DNA from: Dissulfuribacter thermophilus
GTDB lineage: Bacteria > Desulfobacterota > Dissulfuribacteria > Dissulfuribacterales > Dissulfuribacteraceae
Assembly: GCF_001687335.1 (NCBI RefSeq)
Contig: NZ_MAGO01000006.1
Coordinates: forward strand, 1 to 64,000
DNA length: 64,000 bases
Direction of reading: 5' to 3'
Below the pieces are notes generated by a model, which was not told where the DNA came from, ran no database searches, and saw nothing but the letters and a program-made list of their open reading frames with translations. Below are positions 51,973-60,462 of the stretch, in pieces. Each line of letters begins with the position of its first letter. Positions within the stretch are counted from its first letter, which is position 1. Both the position numbers and the translations under genes were made by a program.

Positions 51973-51999
51973 TTGACATTATCAAAAAAATAGTTTAAT
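51973..51999 (+). promoter_or_regulatory. Candidate sigma-70-type promoter of the Mvh/Hdr operon
   Basis: A perfect -35 TTGACA (51973-51978) is followed 15 bases later by TTTAAT (51994-51999) as the best -10-like sequence. The spacing is slightly short. It is between the two TTGTGC-type sites. Confidence 0.4.
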
Positions 52000-52032
52000 C
52001 ACACAAGCGTTAAAGACTTAAGTTGAAATAAA

Positions 52033-52048
52033 TGCACAAATCGCACAA
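52033..52048 (-). promoter_or_regulatory. Repeat site 2 (inverted copy) at the Mvh/Hdr operon start
   Basis: On the minus strand TTGTGCGATTTGTGCA, the inverted counterpart of 51908-51925. It ends at the putative start codon of the hydrogenase protease gene, so binding here could block transcription or initiation. Confidence 0.5.
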
Positions 52049-52569
52049 TGGTGCTTGTCTTGAAATGGTTAAATAGAGAACATAAACGTATAGCTGTTTT
52101 TGGATGTGGTAATCCCCTTTTTGGGGACGATGGCTTTGGTAGTGCAGTTATCGAAAAATTAAATCAGATCAAGAATTTGCCTCCTGATGTGGTGTTAGAG
52201 GATGTAGGGACGGGTATTCGGGAGGTCCTATTTGACTATATATTGGATCCTTCGTTGCGTCCAAGAAAGATCGTTATTGTGGACGCGGCAAGTCAGCAGG
52301 GTAGAAGGGCTGGGGAGGTCTTTCTAATTTCTCCTTCTGAGATTCCTCACGAAAAAGTACACGATTTTTCCCTTCATCAATTTCCTACCGTAAACATGCT
52401 TTCAGAGTTGGCAGAAGGTACTGGTACAGAAGTAATAATAGTGGCTGTCCAACCTGAATCCATACCAGAAAGCGTGTGTCCTGGTTTGTCCCAGTCGGTT
52501 GCCGAGGCCGTGCCCCTGGCCTGCAATATCATAAAAAAAATAATATTCGATGAATCAGAAGTGAGGTAA
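52048..52569 (+). CDS. Hydrogenase maturation protease
   Basis: A 173-residue HycI/HyaD-family endopeptidase, which cuts the C-terminal peptide from the NiFe large subunit once nickel is in place. Motif: CGNPLFGDDGFGSAVIEKL with the metal-binding acidic residues; then VDAASQQGRRAGEVF and KVHDFSLHQFPT with the conserved His. It heads the operon whose last gene is the large subunit MvhA, its expected substrate. No clear SD precedes ATG 52048; the start is uncertain. Confidence 0.88.
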   Translation: MVLVLKWLNREHKRIAVFGCGNPLFGDDGFGSAVIEKLNQIKNLPPDVVLEDVGTGIREVLFDYILDPSLRPRKIVIVDAASQQGRRAGEVFLISPSEIPHEKVHDFSLHQFPTVNMLSELAEGTGTEVIIVAVQPESIPESVCPGLSQSVAEAVPLACNIIKKIIFDESEVR

Positions 52570-52572
52570 CCA

Positions 52573-54012
52573 ATGATGTTTGAATTCAGGATAAGGGATT
52601 TGGCAGAAGAGTTTGGAGTACATCGAAATACGGTGCGAAACTGGATAAAAAATGGAGCCATAGCCGCCAAAGAGGGACCAGGTAGGCGCTATTTAATGGA
52701 ATGGAGCGATTACCTGGCTCTCTGTGAAAGGTTTGGGAAAAAGCCGCGATTTATACCAGAAATACCAGAAAAAAATGGTGCTGAGAAGGCAGATAATATT
52801 CCTGAACCTCTGGTTATTGATAAGGATAATTCCAAGACGCTATGTCCTGATCCTGCCTGGGCAGACGTCTGCCTTACCTGTGGAACATGTGCCAGTGCCT
52901 GTCCTATAGCAGGGGTCGATGGGCTAGATCCGCGAAAGATCGTACGTATGGCACTTTTTGGCCTCGAAGAAGGCCTCGTAAACAGTAACTGGGTTTGGAA
53001 GTGCACCATGTGTGCAAAATGTGAAGAAGCCTGTCCTATGAATGTCAAGATCGTCCAGCTTATAAGGAAAATCCGATCTCTCAGGCCAAGAGATCGGGTC
53101 CCTGGGCCTATACACAAAGGAGTTCAAAACTGCCTAGAGCGAGGAAACAATCTGGGGATTCCCAAAGACGACTTCTTGTTTCTCCTAGAGGATCTTGGCC
53201 AAGAGCTCTCAGAAGAGGCATGTCCTGGGTTCTCTACCCCAGTGGATGTTAGGGGAGCACGAATCCTGGTCACTGTGAATTCCAAAGAACCCTTTGCTGA
53301 GCCAGATGACATGAAATGGTGGTGGAAGATCTTTTATGCAGCCGGTGAATCCTGGACAATTTCTTCTGAGAACTGGGAAGGTGTCAACTGGGGCCTATTT
53401 TCCGGAGACGACGAGGCCATGAAGACAATCGTTAGCCGTATTGTAGACAATCTACAGAGGCTTAATTGCGAGGGGCTTCTACTACCGGAGTGAGGTCATG
53501 CATATTTTGCAACCCGGTACGGGTTGAGCAAGTGGTTTCCTGAGTTGCTCAAAAAATACAAGATTTATTCTATCTTTGATCTCTTGATGGAGTACATAAA
53601 AGAAGGGCGAATCTCCATCGACAATACTGTCCACGCCAAGCGCACGACATATCACGATCCCTGTAACTACGGCAGAAAGTCATTGAAGACCTTTGGTCAC
53701 GGTTATTTTGAGGAAGGACGTATTATTACCAGAGAATGCTGTCCTGATTTCAAAGACATGAACCCCAACCGTGAAGGTAACTATTGTTGTGGTGCAGGAG
53801 GCGGTGCCTGGGCCATGCCATTTAGCGCTGAAAGGGTCTATTACGGGCGTATAAAGGCAAGGCAAATAGAGGAGACAGGAGCTGAACTGGTCATAGCGCC
53901 CTGTCATAACTGCCGTGATCAGATCAAGAAGAGTTTAGCACACGAATACGACTTGAATATAGAGGTCAAATACCTGTGGGAGTTGGTGGCCGATTCTCTG
54001 ATTTTGCCATAA
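52573..54012 (+). CDS. HTH-HdrC-HdrB fusion with selenocysteine in the first CCG domain
   Basis: A 479-residue protein interrupted by TGA at 53491-53493 (Sec307). Residues 1-66 are a MerR/excisionase-like HTH (IRDLAEEFGVHRNTVRNWIKNG). Residues about 90-150 hold two 4Fe-4S motifs (CLTCGTCASACPI, CTMCAKCEEACPM; HdrC part). An HdrD/HdrB-like part follows, with LLLPE-U-GHAYFATRYG where ECGHAY is usual, then HDPCNYGR, NYCCGAGGGAW and APCHNC (second CCG domain). The frame continues without another stop to 54012, and the sequence after TGA matches the family. A SECIS-like hairpin follows. It would be the disulfide-reducing end of the Mvh/HdrA complex. Confidence 0.88.
53510..53526 (+). promoter_or_regulatory. 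SECIS-like hairpin of the HTH-HdrCB gene
   Basis: CAACCC-GGTAC-GGGTTG: a perfect 6-bp stem whose 5-base loop occupies bases 26-30 after the T of TGA, with GG at the start of the loop. Position and stem length are the same as in the mvhD element. Confidence 0.82.
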
Positions 54013-54127
54013 TCGCTCACAGAGCATCCTATCTGTTTTGTTGTTGGGAGCTAGGCTCTCTCTGCCTCATATTTGGGGCATTCTGTAGGCGATTATACAT
54101 AGCATATGGGAAATGAAGGAGGTTATC

Positions 54128-57100
54128 ATGTCAGTTAAAGATGCCATTGGTTCTGTTATGGTAATAGGAGGCGGTGTCTCAGGCATTCAAGCCGCGTTGG
54201 ACCTGGCTGATGCCGGATACTTTGTATATCTAGTAGAGAGAAGCGGTGCCATAGGAGGCGCTATGGCCCAGCTTGATAAAACCTTTCCTACCAATGACTG
54301 TGCAATGTGAATTTTGGCACCCAAGTTGGTGGAGTGCGGTCGGCACTTAAATATACAATTGATGACCTTGAGCGAGGTCATGGACATTGAGGGTGAAGAA
54401 GGAAACTTTTCAGTCAAGATCAAACAGCATCCACGTTACGTAGATGTAGACAAATGCATAGCCTGTGGAGAATGTGCTTCCAAATGTCCTAAGTCGGTGT
54501 TGGACGAATACAATGTCGGCATTTCCAAGCGTAAGGCCATTTACGTAAAGTATCCTCAAGCTGTTCCTCTGAAATATCAAATAGATCCTAAGTCCTGCAT
54601 ACGCCTAAACAAACCTGGTAAGTGTGGTTTTTGTGAGAAGGTATGCCCTGCAGGTGCCATAAAATTTGACGACACAGAAAAGGAACTCACAATACAAGTC
54701 GGTTCCATAATTATGGCCCCTGGCTTTGAGTGTTTTGATCCCAAAGAGGCAAAAGTATGGGGCTATGGACAATATCCAAATGTAATCACGTCACTTCAGT
54801 TTGAGCGCTTCCTTTCTTCCTCAGGCCCCACTGAAGGACATCTCATACGTCCCTCTGACGGAAAGTCTGTACGCAAGGTTGCTTTTTTGCAATGCGTGGG
54901 CAGCAGGGATAAGAACAGGTGTTCTAATGAATATTGCTCATCTGTGTGCTGCATGTACGCCATAAAAGAGGCTGTTATTGCCAAGGATCACGTACCTGAC
55001 CTTGTGACCTCCATATTTTTCATGGACATGCGCACCAATGGGAAAGATTTTGATCGTTACTACCAGAGGGCTAAGGATGAATCCGGAGTACGGTTTGTAA
55101 GGTGTAGGGTCCACGGAGTGGAACCCCACGGCGAAGACGGAGACCTTAGAATCCATTACATAAATGAAGAAGGTCGTCAGATCGAAGAATACTATGACCT
55201 TGTGGTCCTTTCCGTGGGTCTGGAAACACCAAAGTCAGTAATAGAGCTGGCCAATAAGGCAGGCATACAACTTACTTTAAATAATTTTGCCGCTACCTCT
55301 GCCTTTAATCCAGTTCTCACCTCTAGACCTGGAATCTTTACCTGTGGGGCCTTCGCAGGTCCGAAGGACATTCCTCAATCGGTCATGGAAGGTTCTGCAG
55401 CAGCGGCAGGAGCAGCCGAAGTATTGGCACGGGTTCGAAATTCCATGACCAGGGAGAAAGAGTTTCCCCCTGAACGAGACGTGGCCAAGGAACAACCCAG
55501 GATTGGGGTATTTGTCTGCCACTGCGGTTCAAATATCGCATCAGTAGTTGATGTGGAGTCCCTGGCTGATTATGCAGCAACCCTTCCATATGTCGAACAC
55601 GTGGAGAGGAACCTCTTTACCTGTTCCCAGGATACTCAAGAAATCATGAAGGATATCATTCAGAAAAAGGGACTAAACAGGATCGTTGTTGCTGCATGTA
55701 CACCAAGGACCCATGAATCTCTCTTCAGAGAGACGTTAAAGGCTGCAGGACTCAACGAATACCTATTCGAGATGGCAAACATAAGGAATCAAGATTCCTG
55801 GGTACACCAGAACAATCCTCAACAGGCCACCCAAAAAGCCAAGGATCTCGTTAGGATGGCTGTTTCAAAGGTGGCATTGCAGGGACCTTTGAATCAGATC
55901 AATGTGCCTATAACCCAAAGGGGTCTCGTAATTGGTGGGGGCGTTGCCGGAATGGAAAGTGCCCTTAGTTTGGCAGAACAGGGATTTGATGTAGACCTTG
56001 TAGAAAAGGGTAGAGAATTAGGAGGAAATGCCAGGTTTCTGCACCAAACATGGACAAATGAGGATATTCAAGGATACCTTCAGAAATTAATCCAGAAGGT
56101 ATTTGACCATCCAAAGATCAATGTCCACTTGGAATCTAAAGTAATAGATGTCGATGGATATGTTGGCAATTACTCCACTACAATATACAGCAGAGGAAAG
56201 AAGAAGACCATCGAACACGGTATTGGGATAATCGCCATCGGTGGCCAACGTTTTAGGCCCAATGAATACGGATACGGAAAGCTGGATGGCGTCTTCACTT
56301 CCATAGAATTCGATGCCATAAAAAGGGCAGGGGATTATCGCATAAGACGGGCCAAATCTTTCGTGTTCATACAGTGTGTTGGCTCACGAGAGGACGATAG
56401 AAATTACTGTTCACGCGTGTGTTGTACTCATTCTGTTCAGGCAGCAATTGATCTCAAAAAGGAAGATCCATCTCGGTCAGTATACATCCTTTACAGAGAC
56501 ATGCGTACTTATGGAGAACGTGAGGCCTTGTACAGGCAGGCCAGGGAGATGGGTATCATCTTCATCAATTACGAACTCCATGGAAAACCGCGAGTTAGTC
56601 CTATCGAGGACTCTCATCAAATGAAAGTCGAGGTTTGGGACCACGTGCTTCACCGTCCACTGGAGATTGTGACTGATCTAGTGGTACTTGCATCGGCTAT
56701 TGTCCCAAATCCAGATGCCAAGAACCTAGCAAAGCTTTTCAAGGTGCCAGTGGATTCCGATGGCTTCTTCCAAGAGGCCCATGCCAAACTGAGACCAGTG
56801 GATTTTGCTACAGATGGTCTCTTTATGGCTGGATTGACCCATTATCCAAAACCCATAGAAGAATCTATTGCCCAGGCAAAGGCAGCAGCAGCAAAGGCAG
56901 CGGCCCTTCTGGCCAGGGAATCCATAGCTCTTGAAGCCATAAAGGCAAACGTCAACCCTCAAAAATGTGACGGCTGTGCTCTTTGTATAGATGTTTGCCC
57001 CTTCAATGCCATAAGCCTTGTGGAAACCAGAGACGAAAATGGCGACATTCACAAATCCATAAATATTAACAAGGCTCAATGCAAAGGTTGCGGTCTTTGC

Positions 57101-57190
57101 CAGGGGACATGTCCGAAAGAGGGGGTCAATGTTGCCGGCTTTTCAATGGAACAACTCAGGGCACAGATCAAAGCGGCTCTGGCTGCTTGA
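54128..57190 (+). CDS. hdrA: Double HdrA flavoprotein with selenocysteine
   Basis: A 1020-residue fusion of two HdrA units. Unit 1 (1 to about 400) has FAD motif [19 protein letters not shown], then [17 protein letters not shown] with TGA at 54308-54310 (Sec61), a ferredoxin insertion ([24 protein letters not shown]) and [14 protein letters not shown]. Unit 2 starts [15 protein letters not shown], repeats the FAD motif [29 protein letters not shown], and ends in two 4Fe-4S motifs ([26 protein letters not shown]). HdrA carries out flavin-based electron bifurcation in methanogens, and Sec at this position is known in Methanococci. AAGGAGG is 6 bases before ATG 54128. Confidence 0.93.
54333..54347 (+). 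promoter_or_regulatory. SECIS-like hairpin of hdrA
   Basis: AGTGC-GGTCG-GCACT: a 5-bp stem with a loop beginning GGTC, as in E. coli fdhF. The loop is at bases 31-35 after the T of TGA, about 5 bases farther than in the neighbouring genes. Confidence 0.68.
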
Positions 57191-57221
57191 TAGGTGAAAA
57201 TAACAGGAGGTCTGAATCGAT

Positions 57222-57674
57222 ATGAGCTACGAACCCAAGATAACCGCCTTTTGTTGTAACTGGTGCTCCTATGCAGCAGCAGATCTTGCTGGGATTTCCA
57301 GAATGGAATATCCCCCAAATGTAAGAATAATCAGGGTCATGTGTTCAGGTATGGTGCATCCAGACCTTGTCCTGGAAGCCCTGAATTTTGGCGCAGACGG
57401 CGTAATGGTCCTCGGGTGACACCTTGGAGAGTGTCATTACCAGGATGGTAATTACGTAGCCTATGAAAGAGCAAAAATGATAAAGGACGTATTAAAAGAA
57501 TTTGGTTATGATCCTGAACGGTTCCATATTGCCTGGTGCTCATCCTCTGAACCTGACAAATTTGTACAGGAAGTTACAGAGATGACCAACAGGATCAAGG
57601 CGCTGGGACCACATGCCAATAGCCTGTTTTACAGGGAAGCACAAAAGGCAAAGGAGTGTCAAAATGGGAGTTAA
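57222..57674 (+). CDS. mvhD: MvhD, hydrogenase/Hdr linker subunit, with selenocysteine
   Basis: A 150-residue iron-sulfur protein that bridges the MvhAG hydrogenase and HdrA with a 2Fe-2S cluster. It starts [21 protein letters not shown] and [19 protein letters not shown]; then [15 protein letters not shown] with TGA at 57417-57419 (Sec66) where other MvhD proteins have Cys; and ends [11 protein letters not shown].. with helical tail. Frame and spacing show that TGA is read through. The methanococcal VhuD is also a selenoprotein. AGGAGG precedes the start. It overlaps mvhG by 11 bases. Confidence 0.92.
57436..57452 (+). promoter_or_regulatory. SECIS-like hairpin of mvhD
   Basis: ATTACC-AGGAT-GGTAAT: a perfect 6-bp stem and 5-base loop at bases 26-30 after the T of TGA, with GG in the loop. 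Confidence 0.82.
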
Positions 57675-58587
57675 GGTAGTTAGCGAATGGCTCCATTCAT
57701 GTTCAGGATGTGAAATCGCCATATTAAATATTGGCGAGGAGCTACTGGACCTGTTGGAACGGGTGGAGCTAGTGCACATACCAGTTTTAATGGACAAGAA
57801 ATACTTTGGACAGACAGGCCAGGAGAATGATTTGGACATCCCTGAGGCAGATGTTGCCCTGGTCTCTGGTGGAGTAGCCAATGACGAGCACTTGGAGGTA
57901 CTGGAAAAGGTAAGATCCCGCTGTAACTTCCTAATAGCCCTTGGGACTTGCGCTACACACGGAGGAATTCCGTCCCTTTTGAATCAGTGGACTAAGAAGG
58001 AGGCCATGGAGACCATTTATTCCACTTCAACTACTGATGATTGCGAGATCCCCTCTGAAGGGATTCCAAAGATGCTGGACAGGGTCTATGCGCTGGACGA
58101 ACAAGTTAAGGTGGATTTGATGGTGCCAGGGTGTCCTCCTAATTCGGAACATATTGCAAGTGTCTTGAAGGCCCTCATTTCAGGGAAAAGTCCTACGCTT
58201 CCAGACAAAAGCGTGTGTAGCACATGTCCGACCCTAAGAAAGGGTAAGGGAGACGTAAAGGGAGTGAAGAGGTTTTTAGAGAATGCCAACTTCACCCCTG
58301 GCGAACCTTTGGAACGCATGAGGTGTCTGCTGGAACAAGGATATATGTGCATGGGGCCTGTGACTGCAGCGGGCTGCGCTGTTTCTGGGGCACCCAAATG
58401 TATATCTGCAAGGGTGCCGTGCCGCGGTTGCTATGGACCAGTACGGTTCAATGGTAATCAGTTGCTCGACATGATGAATGCCCTTGCAAGTAATGGAATA
58501 GACTGGAGATCAATTGAGGATAAACGTTCGCTTTTGCGATTTTCAGGGGCACACGGTTTTTTAAGACCGTTAAAACATGAGAAATGA
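57664..58587 (+). CDS. mvhG: MvhG, NiFe hydrogenase small subunit
   Basis: A 307-residue small subunit that carries iron-sulfur clusters from the NiFe centre to MvhD. Proximal-cluster motifs: WLHSCSGCEIAILN near the N-terminus, ALGTCATHGGIPS, and VPGCPPNSEHI; CPTLRKG, CMGPVTAAGCAVSG and PCRGCYGPV supply further Cys residues. There is no Tat signal, so the enzyme is cytoplasmic, as expected for group 3 hydrogenases. I use ATG 57664 (AAGGAGT 6 bases upstream). It overlaps mvhA's first possible start by 4 bases. Confidence 0.93.
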   Translation: MGVKVVSEWLHSCSGCEIAILNIGEELLDLLERVELVHIPVLMDKKYFGQTGQENDLDIPEADVALVSGGVANDEHLEVLEKVRSRCNFLIALGTCATHGGIPSLLNQWTKKEAMETIYSTSTTDDCEIPSEGIPKMLDRVYALDEQVKVDLMVPGCPPNSEHIASVLKALISGKSPTLPDKSVCSTCPTLRKGKGDVKGVKRFLENANFTPGEPLERMRCLLEQGYMCMGPVTAAGCAVSGAPKCISARVPCRGCYGPVRFNGNQLLDMMNALASNGIDWRSIEDKRSLLRFSGAHGFLRPLKHEK

Positions 58588-58601
58588 TGGAGAATATCGT
58601 T

Positions 58602-60047
58602 ATGGGTAAGACCTTAAACATACAACCTATTACCAGAATAGAAGGACATGCCAAGATCTCTATCCATCTCGATGACGATGGCAACGTCCAGGATACCCGG
58701 CTTTATATAATGTCTCTACGCGGATTTGAGAAATTCATAGAAGGGCGTCCTGCAGAAGAGGTGCCTAGGATAGTAAACCGTATTTGCGGAATCTGTCCAT
58801 GGATGCATCATACTGCATCTGTAAAGGCAGTTGACGGCTGTTTTGGAGTGACTCCAACCCCTGCAGGAAATAAGTTGAGGGAGTTACTCCAGGTCATGGC
58901 GCACATAAATGATAAGATCCTCCACTTTTTCTTCCTGGCAGCCCCGGACTTTGTCATTGGGCCTGATAGTGACTATAGGGTGAGAAATGTACTTGGAATA
59001 GCCCAAAAGGCACCGGATTTGGCCAGAGAGGTGGTGAAGATGCGCCAGATGGGCCAGATGATGATAGAAGGATTTGCAGGAAAGGCCATACATCCTGTAG
59101 CTGCTGTGCCTGGTGGTTTTTCTAAGCCTATGACAGAAGAAGAAAGGCAGGATCTATTAGAAAAGTCCAGACAGCTTCTAGACTTCTCTCTTTTCGCCTT
59201 GAAATTTGCAAAGGAAAAGGTGTTTTCCAAGTATGAAGACGAAATTGCAACACTGGGGGCCATAACAACAGGATTTCTGGGTACAGTAGATGAAAATGGT
59301 GCTTTGAGGCTCTTTAACGGAAAACTCCGTCTCATGAAACCCGACGGATCATATGTAGATTTTTCATATGAGGAATATCGGGACTATATAGCAGAGCACG
59401 TTGAGCCATGGTCCTATGGTAAGATGCCCTATGCAAAGGTATGGGATGAAGGTTTTTCCATGGACCTAGATTCTCCCAAGGGGATCTATCGTTCAAATGC
59501 TCTGGCCAGAATCAATGTCTGTGATCATATTTCTACTCCCAGGGCACAAGAGGCCCTTGAAGAGTTCAGAGAAAGGTTTGGAAGACCGGCTCAGAGCACA
59601 CTTCTCTACCACTGGGCACGACTAATAGAACTTGTGTATGCCTGTGAGAGGACTGTGGAGTTGCTTGAGGACGAACAGTTGACTGACCCCAATGTCCGTT
59701 CAAAGTGCGAACCAGGAGCGGGTCGCGGCGTCGGTTGTGTAGAAGCCCCAAGGGGAACGCTGATCCATGACTATGAAACCGATGAAAAGGGCTGCATAGT
59801 CAGAGCCAATATGATAGTTGGTACCACTCACAACATAGCCCCAATGAACATGAGTGTAGCACAGGCCGCTAAATCTCTAATCAAAAATGGATCATACGAC
59901 GAGGGGCTCTTGAATAGAGTTGAAATGGCGGTGCGAGCGTACGATCCGTGAATTTCCTGTGCCACACACCGCCTGGATGGCGGAATTCCCTTGTCAGTAA
60001 CAATTGTTGATTCAAAGGGAAATATTGTCAGGAATTTAAGGGCATAA
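58602..60047 (+). CDS. mvhA: MvhA, NiFe hydrogenase large subunit, with selenocysteine
   Basis: A 481-residue catalytic subunit. The N-terminal nickel motif RICGICPWMHH is intact. The C-terminal motif DPCxxCxxH reads DP-U-ISCATH, with TGA at 59949-59951 (Sec450); then RLDGGIPLSVTIVDSKGN.. to TAA 60045-60047. Reading TGA as a stop would remove two nickel ligands and the cleavage site. The 25 residues after His would be removed by the protease encoded at 52048. ATG 58602 has GGAG 9 bases upstream; 58584 is an alternative start overlapping mvhG. It is the [NiFeSe] counterpart of Mvh (group 3). Confidence 0.94.
59969..59983 (+). promoter_or_regulatory. SECIS-like hairpin of mvhA
   Basis: CCGCC-TGGAT-GGCGG: a 5-bp GC stem with a 5-base loop at bases 26-30 after the T of TGA, containing GG. 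Same register as in mvhD and HTH-hdrCB. Confidence 0.82.
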
Positions 60048-60055
60048 GGTTTTAT

Positions 60056-60138
60056 GGTAAGCGCTCACAGGATAAACTATAAAGTCGCTCATCAATCTCC
60101 CCTCCTCCTCCTCATAGGGCCCCCTGCGAGCGCTTACC
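60056..60138. repeat. Long imperfect inverted repeat after mvhA
   Basis: GGTAAGCGCTCACAGG (60056-60071) pairs with CCTGCGAGCGCTTACC (60123-60138) over 16 positions with one mismatch. The 51-base interior is pyrimidine-rich (CCTCCTCCTCCTC). It starts 8 bases after the mvhA stop. No T-run follows directly, so it is not a simple terminator. It may protect the 3' end of the operon RNA or be a small RNA or mobile-element remnant. Confidence 0.75.
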
Positions 60139-60201
60139 CATTTCCTTTGGGCATTGGCCTTTTTTTATCCCCTTTTAAACCCGATTCCAAGGAGAGGAAA
60201 A

Positions 60202-60462
60202 ATGGAAGAAAACAAAAAGCGTGAGAGGATAATGGTAAAAGCTGAGTCTCCCAGTTGTGCATGCGGTTACATTGGTCACATGACTGTTTCCGAATTAAAG
60301 GAAAGGGCTTTAGGAGAAGAGTTTGATGCCAGGTGCCCTGTCTGCAGGCAAATTCACCTTACCAGGGAGGAAATCGAGGAACTTGAAAGCCAGAAAATAA
60401 CTAGATCTGAAAAATTTTGTCATATTAAAGAAGAAGCGGAAGCCAGGGGCAATATGTCATAG
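60202..60462 (+). CDS. Small protein with Cys pairs, possibly zinc-binding
   Basis: An 86-residue protein (MEENKKRERIMVKAESPSCACGYIGH..; RCPVCRQIHLTREEIEEL). CACG and CPVC could form a zinc site. GGAGAGG precedes ATG 60202; the frame extends to 60154, but that part has no SD. I do not recognise a family. It ends where the convergent kinase gene ends (6-base overlap). Confidence 0.55.
   Translation: MEENKKRERIMVKAESPSCACGYIGHMTVSELKERALGEEFDARCPVCRQIHLTREEIEELESQKITRSEKFCHIKEEAEARGNMS

Noticed and set aside
53494-53523. Short intergenic gap between an HdrC-like gene and an HdrB-like gene starting at TTG 53524
   Set aside because: The frame continues from TGA 53491 with GHAYFATRYG, which matches the family, and no SD precedes 53524. 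The two are one gene with Sec.
59952-60047. A truncated, inactive hydrogenase large subunit ending at 59951
   Set aside because: The downstream in-frame codons give the complete ISCATH motif and a processed tail, and a SECIS-like hairpin follows.
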